DNA of 11,296 bases from Halobacteriales archaeon SW_9_67_25 (GTDB lineage Archaea; Halobacteriota; Halobacteria; Halobacteriales; Haloarculaceae), in contig PXSU01000127.1 of NCBI GenBank assembly GCA_003022745.1, forward strand, positions 1 through 11,296, written 5' to 3'. Made by a program: the position numbers and the translations under genes. This document shows positions 1 to 5,292 of this stretch, piece after piece (within the stretch, counting starts at the first letter, position 1; every line of letters starts with the position of its first letter). The notes below the pieces were generated by a model. That model saw only the letters and a program-made list of their open reading frames with translations, searched no databases and was not told where the DNA came from.

Positions 1-840
1 CTGGTCGGCCGCGATGACCGCGTGCTTCTGGTGGGCCGTCAGCAACAGTACGTCGGCGTCGTTGTCACGGACCCGGCCGAGGTTCGTCGAGAGGTCCGAG
101 GTCTCTGTCGGGAACTCCCGGTCGACGACCAGTTCCAGCCCGTTCATTCCCTCGATTTTGTTGCGCGCGCCCTCCGCGCTCGACGTACTGAACGTGTCGT
201 CCTCCGAAAGCAGGGCCACTCGCGAGGGCGCCGGCTCCATGTTCGACACCATGTCGATGAACGAGCCGGGATACTTGTCGGCCGTCGGTAGCAGGCCGAA
301 GATCCACTCGTTGCCCTGGCTGAATATTTCGGGACTCGCACCGCCACCCTCGACCATCGGCAACTGGTTGTTCGCCGCAACCGCGCTCGCCGGCAGCGTC
401 ACCGTACTCGAGTAGGGCCCGAGGAGATACTGGACGCCCTCCTGGTCGATGAGTTCCTGGTATACTGCCCGCGACTTCGAGGCGTCCGTCTCGTCGTCCC
501 GCAACACCATCTCCAGTTCGTAGGTGTTTCCGTCGCCGGCCTCCACGCCGCCGACCTCGTTGATCTCGGCGTTGTCCCCGGAGAGACTCATCGAGCCGCC
601 GAGGGTGATAACGTCCATCCCGTCGTCGGTCGACCCACCGTCGTCCCCGTCCATATCGTCGCCGCCGTCGCCACCATCGCCGTCGCTACCATCGCCACCG
701 TTGCTGTCGCCGCCGTCGCTACCGTCGCCACCGTCGCCGTCGCCGCCGTCGCCGCTACAGCCGGCCAGTCCTGTCAGTCCAACTACACCTGCGCTCCCTG
801 CGAGCTTTACGAACGTCCGCCTGTTGTGGTCCCGGGTCAT
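1..840 (-). CDS. ABC transporter substrate-binding lipoprotein, branched-chain amino acid/amide type (partial, C-terminus outside window)
   Basis: Visible are 280 residues from ATG at 840; no stop is reached before the window edge. Residues 7-12 read RRTFVK, a twin-arginine motif, followed by a hydrophobic stretch and the lipobox LAGC (25-28). This predicts Tat export and lipid anchoring at Cys28, usual for haloarchaeal binding proteins. Residues 29-75 are a Gly/Asp/Ser tether. The periplasmic-binding fold type I domain follows: first strand ITLGGSMSLSG (78-88), then LLGPYSSTVTLPASA (139-153) and PMVEGGGAS (161-169), which match LivJ/LivK-type proteins where the GPYSS and GGGAS regions line the ligand pocket. 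The ligand could be an amino acid, urea, an amide or another small solute; sequence alone does not decide. The segment between GSMSLSG and INEVGG is only 4 residues (DNAE), against about 17 in E. coli LivJ, so the first helix seems to be missing. Permease and ATPase genes are not in the window. The family call is firm and the substrate is unknown. Confidence 0.9.
   Translation of the reverse strand, partial: MTRDHNRRTFVKLAGSAGVVGLTGLAGCSGDGGDGDGGDGSDGGDSNGGDGSDGDGGDGGDDMDGDDGGSTDDGMDVITLGGSMSLSGDNAEINEVGGVEAGDGNTYELEMVLRDDETDASKSRAVYQELIDQEGVQYLLGPYSSTVTLPASAVAANNQLPMVEGGGASPEIFSQGNEWIFGLLPTADKYPGSFIDMVSNMEPAPSRVALLSEDDTFSTSSAEGARNKIEGMNGLELVVDREFPTETSDLSTNLGRVRDNDADVLLLTAHQKHAVIAADQ
655..756 (-). 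repeat. Gly/Asp/Ser low-complexity tether coded by degenerate GGCGAC repeats
   Basis: Directly after the lipobox Cys, residues 29-62 of the binding protein are almost only G, D and S/N, coded by repeated GGC-GAC-like codons. Such acidic tethers commonly separate the lipid anchor from the globular domain in haloarchaeal lipoproteins. The tract is prone to slippage, and its antisense strand creates a spurious Pro/Ser-rich plus-strand open frame. Confidence 0.85.
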
Positions 841-849
841 GATTACGCC

Positions 850-866
850 GTGTATCAACGATACAC
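850..866. promoter_or_regulatory. Candidate operator: GTGTATC-AAC-GATACAC palindrome
   Basis: A perfect 7-bp inverted repeat with a 3-bp centre lies 10 bp upstream of the binding-protein start codon and next to the predicted transcription start. A third copy of the half-site, GATACAC, is at 907-913 on the far side of the TATA box. Two sites bracketing a promoter are typical of a dimeric regulator, but no regulator gene is present in the window. The role is inferred. Confidence 0.45.
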
Positions 867-890
867 AGTATGCTATTGTTTCGCTATCTC

Positions 891-897
891 AAATAAA
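891..897 (-). promoter_or_regulatory. TATA-like promoter of the binding-protein gene
   Basis: On the minus strand the sequence reads CCTTTATTTGAG, with the A/T core at 891-897. It lies in the only AT-rich patch upstream of the ATG at 840. A start site about 25 nt downstream (near 868) would leave a leader of about 28 nt. This is inferred from the usual archaeal spacing; no BRE was scored. Confidence 0.5.
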
Positions 898-906
898 GGT
901 ACCGGT

Positions 907-913
907 GATACAC
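907..913. promoter_or_regulatory. Third GATACAC half-site upstream of the TATA box
   Basis: The heptamer GATACAC matches the right arm of the 850-866 palindrome exactly and has the same orientation. It is centred 47 bp from that arm and sits on the opposite side of the TATA box at 891-897. It is best read together with that palindrome as a possible second contact point of one regulator. Confidence 0.35.
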
Positions 914-986
914 GCCCCGTTCGGCCGCTTCCGGTGTTCTCGGTGCGGGGACGCCGACCTTTCAACAACGAACGGTCGAGGGTCTC

Positions 987-1068
987 ATACGGATTGCTGT
1001 AGTTCATTACTGGATCGACCGCAGTACAGCGTGCGGTCGACCTGGAAAATAGCGACAGCAATCCGTAT
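987..1068. repeat. 82-bp nested symmetric inverted repeat (possible terminator or mobile-element remnant)
   Basis: The outer arms are a perfect 14-bp inverted repeat: ATACGGATTGCTGT (987-1000) and its complement ACAGCAATCCGTAT (1055-1068). The inner arms are a perfect 9-bp inverted repeat: TCGACCGCA (1015-1023) and TGCGGTCGA (1032-1040), around an 8-nt loop. The spacers between outer and inner arms are exactly 14 nt on both sides, and about half of their positions can pair, so the whole unit is one imperfect palindrome centred near 1027. It starts at the stop codon of the SLC13 gene (TGA, 1068-1070), so a role as terminator or 3'-end stabilising hairpin is possible. No clear T-run follows on the minus strand and no target-site duplication is visible. 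Confidence 0.7.
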
Positions 1069-2610
1069 CACCACAGCACCCGTGGCCAGACGGTGTAAAA
1101 CAGGAGGGTGATGAGCAGCGTGAGGAGGATGGTCATGAGTACGTTCAACAGCATCCCGGCACGGAGCATGTGCTCCTGTTTTATATGGCCGCTTCCGAAG
1201 ACGATGGCGTTCGGAGGCGTCGAGACGGGGAGGGCAAAAGCGTATGACGCGGCGATCGTTCCGGCGACCGCCAAAAAGATCGCGGCGGCGACCCGGTCGA
1301 GCCCGAGCGTCGCCGCGAGCACGCCCCCAATACTGATGAGGAGTGGGACAATGATGCTTGTCGTCGCGGTGTTTGAGGTCATTTCGGTGAGAAGGATCAC
1401 AAACAGGACGACGGCGGCGACGACAATCAGGACGGGTGCGTCGACGACCGTCTGGAAGACTGTTTCGGCGAGCCACTCTGTCGCGTCGGTGGTCGCGAGC
1501 CCGTTGGCGAGCGAGAGGCCACCGCCGAACAGGAGGATCGTGCCCCAGTCGATATCCTCCAGATCGTCCCAATCAACCGTGTTCGCGAGAACGAGTGCCG
1601 GAATCGCGTAGAGGCCAACCAGCGGGAAGTACAACAGACCGCGGTGGCCGTCGGTACCAAACAGTGAGGTGCCGTCGCCGCCGAACAGTGTCGTGTGCAG
1701 GCGCGGGGGGACCGCGCCCTCGAAGACGCCGCCGAGTCCGCCAAGCACCCACAAGGTCGCAGTCGCCGTGAAAATGACCGCGACTCTGCGGCCACGCGGA
1801 CCGAGCGCTCTCCTCGACCAGGTAGCGGTCCGCCTCGGATCTTGCTGCGGTGACATCGGTGACCTCCGGCGGATAGAGAACGAATGTCAGGAACCACCAG
1901 ACGACCGGGAGCGTCACGACGACGATCGGCAACCCGATGACCAGCCAGTCGGCGAAGGTGAGTTGATAGTCGAGGAACTGATCGAGATAGCCCACCAGGA
2001 CGGCGTTGGGTGGCGTGCCGATGAGCGTTCCGACGCCGCCGACGGAGGCTGCGTAGGCAGTCCCCAGTAGCGTCGCAATCTGCATGTTCGAGAACGGCTG
2101 CTCGGTCCCCGCGACATTCTCGCGGCCCAGCACCTGCCCGAGTACGCCGAGCGCGATTGGGGTCATCATCGCTGTCGTCGCGGTATTGGAGACCCACATC
2201 GAGAGGAACGCCGTCGCAAGCATGATCGCAAGGACGAGCAACCGGGGCGACCAGCCCAGTCGACTCATCATCCACAGAGCGATCCGGCGATCGATGTTGT
2301 ACTTTTGAAGCGCGTTGGCGAGCATGAACCCCGCCAAGAAGAGGAAAATGAGAGGGTCCGCGAACCCGTGCAGTGCCGGAGTAAGTCGATTGTATATACC
2401 AAAGCCCGTGAGCAAGACCGGAATCGATAGTGCTGTCACCGCAAGTGGGAGCGCCCGCGTCACCCAAAGCACGCCCGCAAAGAACATCGTCGCAATCGCG
2501 TACTGTCCCGCCAGCGACAACCCCGTGGGCTGTGGCAAGACGGCGATAGCGAGTGTTCCTACAGAGGCGAACACGAACACGGCAACGCGTCGTGGCTGTG
2601 TCAGGTCCAT
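1068..2610 (-). pseudogene. SLC13/DASS-family anion transporter, frame-broken near 1800-1815
   Basis: The N-terminal frame (ATG at 2610) gives about 267 sensible residues with SNTATTAMMTP (141-151) and GTPPNAVLVG (198-207). The C-terminal frame, ending at TGA 1068-1070, continues with a second repeat carrying TSNTATTSIIVP and STPPNAIVFGSG. These paired SNT and TPPN motifs are the Na+ and carboxylate sites of the DASS (VcINDY-like) inverted repeat, so the protein would be an inner-membrane Na+-coupled transporter of dicarboxylate, sulfate or a similar anion. The frames cross in the central cytoplasmic loop. Dropping one base in the minus-strand stretch GAGGAGAGCGCTC (1803-1815) joins LVEE to ALGPRGRRVAVIF and yields about 513 aa, a normal family length. 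All key motifs are intact, so the break is recent or a sequencing error. An in-frame ATG at 1856 could start the second half separately. The gene starts 3 nt after the 88-aa gene and is probably co-transcribed with it. Confidence 0.85.
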
Positions 2611-2613
2611 GGA

Positions 2614-2880
2614 TCAGAAGTGTTCGAGGATTGCACGCACTTGTTCGTCCGTCAGTTCCGCCGTGTAGAGGTCGTAGAGCTGTTTGAGTCGGTTCATCGA
2701 GAGACCCCGTGTGTCGTTTTCCAGCATCGAGATGTGGGCCTGCATGAGGGTATCCAGTTCCTTCTCAACGGCCCGCTGGTCGTAGTCGGCCGCTGTCCGG
2801 AGAAGACACCATGCCCTTGGGGAGATATCGGTGAGGTCGATATCGTCAATCTCGATGTCTGCCGCGTCTGTCTCCACCAT
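2614..2880 (-). CDS. Small acidic helical protein upstream of the SLC13 transporter, function unknown
   Basis: This is an 88-aa protein I do not recognise. It begins with a very acidic stretch (residues 3-20, rich in D/E and I), then two or three predicted amphipathic helices, including AVEKELDTLMQAHISM and LTDEQVRAILEHF. There is no signal peptide, membrane segment or Cys-pair metal site. Its stop (TGA, 2614-2616) is only 3 nt from the transporter ATG at 2610, which strongly suggests an operon. A cytoplasmic partner or regulator of the transporter is an inference from position only. The start at 2880 is supported by a TATA-like box 28-35 nt upstream. Confidence 0.75.
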   Translation of the reverse strand: MVETDAADIEIDDIDLTDISPRAWCLLRTAADYDQRAVEKELDTLMQAHISMLENDTRGLSMNRLKQLYDLYTAELTDEQVRAILEHF

Positions 2881-2907
2881 TCGACAATCAAGGAATCACA
2901 CGACCGA

Positions 2908-2915
2908 TTCAATAA
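2908..2915 (-). promoter_or_regulatory. TATA-like box for the 88-aa gene and SLC13
   Basis: The minus strand reads GTTATTGAATC in the 75-bp gap between the DUF309 gene and the 88-aa gene. Its centre is about 32 nt from the ATG at 2880, which predicts a leader of only a few nt. It is a weak match to a haloarchaeal TATA box, so the two genes may instead be read from the DUF309 promoter. Confidence 0.35.
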
Positions 2916-2955
2916 CTGTTTGGGGGTTCCCGATAGAGAAACGGGAGCTCGCCTA

Positions 2956-3438
2956 TCAGTCCAGACCCTCGGCGTATGCGAAGTCGGCCTCAGTCGCAGT
3001 CGGGTACTCCTCGTCAAGGGCGATCTGCCAGCCGTGCAGGACCGTCGGGTCCTCCAGCGCGTTCGTCAGCGTCGTGCGCACGTCCAAGAGGTCGACACCG
3101 TAGTAATCGCTGGGCACCCCGTGAAAGTACTGGAGAGCAGTCTCGAAGAGACTCCGCATACCGTCGTCGTCCTCGAAATCGAAGTGCTTGTACGCGCCCG
3201 CCGCGACCTGCACCATTCCGTGAGCGTAGGCGCTTTCGGTGGTCCCGGTGCCGTAATTATACCACTCTGATTCAAAACAGTCATGCGATTCATGGAACGC
3301 GCCGCTGTTGTACAGCGCCACGCCGTGTACCGTGGCCCTCCGCAGGGTCGCGTGCTCCCACTTGCCACGGTCGGCGAGCCAGCCCGTCGGATTCCCCGCC
3401 GGCGGTCCCACGCTCGGATCGCGGGTGTGTTCGTCCAT
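2956..3438 (-). CDS. DUF309 domain protein
   Basis: This 160-aa protein carries the DUF309 signature around residues 42-85: [19 protein letters not shown], then [15 protein letters not shown]. It has the conserved pattern of an H-D/E helix, a Trp, and then G-x-x-Q-x-A in the next helix. DUF309 proteins are small, helical and cytoplasmic; their biochemical role is not established. The ATG at 3438 is the start: an in-frame TGA lies two codons upstream (3442-3444), so no longer version is possible. It is followed after 75 bp by the 88-aa gene and SLC13 gene on the same strand. A shared function is not shown by the sequence. Confidence 0.85.
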   Translation of the reverse strand: MDEHTRDPSVGPPAGNPTGWLADRGKWEHATLRRATVHGVALYNSGAFHESHDCFESEWYNYGTGTTESAYAHGMVQVAAGAYKHFDFEDDDGMRSLFETALQYFHGVPSDYYGVDLLDVRTTLTNALEDPTVLHGWQIALDEEYPTATEADFAYAEGLD

Positions 3439-3705
3439 GAGTCACACTCAGCCTCCAGGCGCGTAACTCCATCGCCCTGGACACTCCGTTCCTGGGTCAA
3501 CCGAACGGATTCTTTTGTAACACTCAAATTATACGACAAAGTTAGTGCGCTGGATAATACATAACAGAATTCGACAAAGATCCGCGTCAGATGGATAAAA
3601 CCGATTTTCCAATTCAAATTAGTTTATCAAAACATTATTTAGCATATTTATATTTATGGCGTTTCTCGATCCGGAGAGCACCGGTCCCGCGCGGTTGGGT
3701 CGCAG
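3439..3705. other. AT-rich non-coding spacer
   Basis: This stretch of 267 bp lies between two minus-strand genes. The part at about 3520-3660 is much more AT-rich than any other part of the window (for example TTATTTAGCATATTTATATT at 3635-3654). It holds the likely promoter region of the DUF309 gene and the 3' end of the 48-aa gene transcript. The only plus-strand open frame (ATG at 3656) is about 30 codons and resembles nothing known. I see no RNA gene, transposon end or perfect long repeat in it. Confidence 0.6.
3525..3534 (-). promoter_or_regulatory. Candidate TATA box of the DUF309 gene
   Basis: The minus strand reads GTATAATTTG, the best TATA-like string within 120 nt of the ATG at 3438. 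It would place the start near 3504 and give a leader of about 65 nt, long for a haloarchaeon. Other A/T strings farther upstream could serve instead, so the call is weak. Confidence 0.3.
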
Positions 3706-3852
3706 TCAGATGTGCTCTTCTTCGAGAACCCACCCGAGCGCGCGCTTGTAGTAGGTAAACATCTGGCGGACGCTCTCGTGGCTCATCTCCTCGTCCTCGA
3801 GCTGTTCGGCGAGGAACTCGTACTGGTCTCGGATTTCGGCTTCGTCGCGCAT
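3706..3852 (-). CDS. 48-aa acidic small protein, function unknown
   Basis: The ATG at 3852 opens a 48-aa frame ending at TGA 3706-3708. The sequence is helix-rich with a clear two-helix layout: RDQYEFLAEQLEDEEMSHES, then a Tyr/Trp-rich helix RQMFTYYKRALGWVLEEE. The residue pattern, regular Leu/aromatic spacing and high Glu/Asp content look like a real cytoplasmic haloarchaeal protein. Small proteins of this look recur in haloarchaea as unannotated ORFs, but I can give no family name. The same frame stays open upstream to 4365, but there it is antisense to the 194-aa gene and has poor composition, so the start is placed at 3852. It is divergent from the 194-aa gene with 78 bp between start codons. 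A scaffold, adaptor or oligomer subunit is possible, with no direct evidence. Confidence 0.65.
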   Translation of the reverse strand: MRDEAEIRDQYEFLAEQLEDEEMSHESVRQMFTYYKRALGWVLEEEHI

Positions 3853-3930
3853 ACCCCGGATAGGGGCGTGACCGACAAAGGTCTTGTTCGGGCGACAGAG
3901 CCAAGTGTGTGCTACCGAAGGTCCGGACGG

Positions 3931-4515
3931 ATGACGAAACGCGCCGTCCTGAAAACCTACCAGCGGTTCCTTGAGCGGGTGAGCGAGGAGGTACTCGACG
4001 TCGTCTCGGAGAAAGCGGGCGGTGGTCTGGCCGGGCGGGCGATCAGGAGGAGCGCGGGGGTCGTGACCGAGCGCATCGAAGAGCAGATGCGCGAGCAGGG
4101 GCGGGTGCTCGTCGAGTACACCGCCGCGCGGGTCCGCGGCGAGGAGGACCTCTCGGCATACGAGCGGGAGTTTCTGGAGACCAATCCCGTGTGGAACCGC
4201 TACGACGGGGACGGGGAGGCCGAACTCCGGGCACATCTCCTCGACCACTTCGAGGAGGCTGCCAGCGACCTCGAACCGCTGGTCGCCTCGGAGGCAGAGG
4301 ACTTCTGGACGGCCCTGGGCGAGGCGTACACGCGCAGGGAGGCCGAGGAAATCCTGGACCGCCACTTCTCGCAGGCGGAGACGTTCGAGCGGTACCGCGA
4401 CGGGGTGTTCTCCTCCCGGCGCATCGGGGACCTGGTGATCGATATTCTGGAGACGGGCGAGGAACGGTTTCGCGCCTCCCTGGACGCGGAACTGGATCGG
4501 GTCTACGGGGAGTGA
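3931..4515 (+). CDS. Conserved-looking helical protein, function unknown
   Basis: This 194-aa protein starts at the ATG at 3931. A longer version from 3712 is rejected because it would run over the antisense 48-aa gene and the spacer. The protein is nearly all predicted helix, strongly acidic and free of Cys. There is no signal peptide; one small Gly/Ala-rich segment (residues 25-42, EKAGGGLAGRAIRRSAGV) is too polar for a membrane span. Aromatic landmarks include ETNPVWNRYDGDGE (90-103), DFWTALGEAYTRREAEEILD (about 125-144) and FERYRDGVFSSRRIGDLVID. I do not recognise the family. The stop at 4513-4515 is directly followed by the promoter of the methyltransferase gene, so the two are probably separate transcripts. 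No convincing TATA box is visible ahead of this gene. Confidence 0.8.
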   Translation: MTKRAVLKTYQRFLERVSEEVLDVVSEKAGGGLAGRAIRRSAGVVTERIEEQMREQGRVLVEYTAARVRGEEDLSAYEREFLETNPVWNRYDGDGEAELRAHLLDHFEEAASDLEPLVASEAEDFWTALGEAYTRREAEEILDRHFSQAETFERYRDGVFSSRRIGDLVIDILETGEERFRASLDAELDRVYGE

Positions 4516-4518
4516 CGC

Positions 4519-4524
4519 TTATAT
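4519..4524 (+). promoter_or_regulatory. TATA box of the O-methyltransferase gene
   Basis: The string CTTATATTGG begins 2 nt after the stop of the preceding gene. Its TTATAT core is centred 30 nt upstream of the ATG at 4552. The expected start site is therefore within about 6 nt of the ATG, the leaderless or near-leaderless arrangement common in haloarchaea. This also supports 4552 as the true start. Confidence 0.65.
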
Positions 4525-4551
4525 TGGGCCCGGAGAAAGCTTGTCGGACAC

Positions 4552-5277
4552 ATGTCAGTGCTGTTCCTGGGAGAGCACGTCCCGGCCGATGTCGACCAGT
4601 TCGCACGGTTCGTGGGGCCGGACCCCGGCGAGGTGCTCGTCGAGATGGCCGAGTACGCCGAACGCGAGGGGTTCCCCATCGTCGGGCCGGCGGTCGGGGG
4701 CTGGCTCTGCCAGCTGGCCCGGATGGTCGACGCCGAGCGGGTCTTCGAGTTCGGCTCGGGGTATGGCTACTCGGCGTGCTGGTTCGCACGCGCGCTCCCG
4801 GAGGACGGCGATATCGTCCTCACCGAGTTCGACGCCGACAACCTCGACCTGGCCAGGTCGTACCTCGACCGACTCGGCGCGGCCGGCCGTGCGACCTTCG
4901 AGGTCGGTGACGCCGTCGAGACCGCCCGCGGCTACGACGGCCCCTTCGACGTCGTCTTGCTCGACATCGAGAAGTACCAGTACGTCGACGCCTTCGAGAC
5001 CATCCGGGATGCCATCCCCCCCGGCGGCGTCGTCGTTGCCGACAACACCATGTCCGCGGGCCGGGAGTCGCCCGACGACACCGTTTCCTTCGAGGCCCTG
5101 TTGCGGGCCATCGAAGACGACGACTTCGAGGTTGCCGACGCCGACCTGGACGACCTCGGCCGGCGCAGTACCCGAGGCATTCTGGACCATCTGGAGCGCC
5201 TCGATCAGGACCCCGACTTCGAGACGACGCTGCTCCCGCTCGGTGACGGCCTCACCGTCTCGACGCGTACGCGCTGA
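4552..5277 (+). CDS. SAM-dependent O-methyltransferase, family 3 (caffeoyl-CoA OMT-like)
   Basis: This 241-aa cytosolic class I methyltransferase shows the family motifs in order. FPIVGPAVGGWLCQLARMV (41-59) is the substrate-side helix. VFEFGSGYGYSACWFA (64-79) is SAM motif I. TEFD (91-94) ends strand 2 with the acidic residue for the SAM ribose. VGDAVE (118-123) and LLDIEKYQY (136-144) carry the metal-ligand Asp138 and Lys141, and VVADN (161-165) carries the Asp164-Asn165 pair that completes the divalent metal site. All catalytic positions of the metal-dependent OMT group are present. Related enzymes methylate catechol hydroxyls, but in archaea the substrate is unknown. The C-terminus lacks the usual conserved tail and is acidic. 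The gene has its own promoter and is convergent with the hydroxylase operon, ending 12 bp before that operon's last stop codon. Confidence 0.88.
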   Translation: MSVLFLGEHVPADVDQFARFVGPDPGEVLVEMAEYAEREGFPIVGPAVGGWLCQLARMVDAERVFEFGSGYGYSACWFARALPEDGDIVLTEFDADNLDLARSYLDRLGAAGRATFEVGDAVETARGYDGPFDVVLLDIEKYQYVDAFETIRDAIPPGGVVVADNTMSAGRESPDDTVSFEALLRAIEDDDFEVADADLDDLGRRSTRGILDHLERLDQDPDFETTLLPLGDGLTVSTRTR

Positions 5278-5292
5278 CCCGCGCCGGGGTCA
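5275..5292. terminator. Dyad joining two convergent stop codons
   Basis: TGACCC (5275-5280) and GGGTCA (5287-5292) form a 6-bp inverted repeat with loop GCGCCG. The left arm starts with the TGA stop of the methyltransferase and the right arm ends with the TGA stop of the hydroxylase large subunit on the other strand. It could form a small hairpin in both transcripts. Without a T-run its role as terminator is only a guess. Confidence 0.4.

Noticed and set aside
655..756. CRISPR or tandem-repeat array
   Set aside because: The short GC-rich repeats are degenerate codons of a Gly/Asp tether in frame with the lipoprotein; there are no spacers.
987..1068. Complete miniature transposon
   Set aside because: The arms look like terminal inverted repeats, but the flanks (GTCTC and CACCA) show no target-site duplication and no known insertion-sequence ends are recognised.
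524..1111. Plus-strand frame with a long Pro/Ser repeat
   Set aside because: The repeat is only the complement of the Gly/Asp tether of the binding lipoprotein.
1795..1820. Programmed ribosomal frameshift in the SLC13 gene
   Set aside because: There is no slippery heptamer or stalled-codon context at the crossing; a mutation or sequencing error is simpler.
3656..3760. Short plus-strand frame after an AT-rich TATA-like run
   Set aside because: About 30 codons, overlapping the antisense 48-aa gene, with no recognisable product or conserved pattern.
3712..3930. N-terminal extension of the 194-aa protein to an upstream ATG
   Set aside because: The extension is antisense to the 48-aa protein and its residues lack the acidic helical character of the rest; ATG at 3931 fits better.
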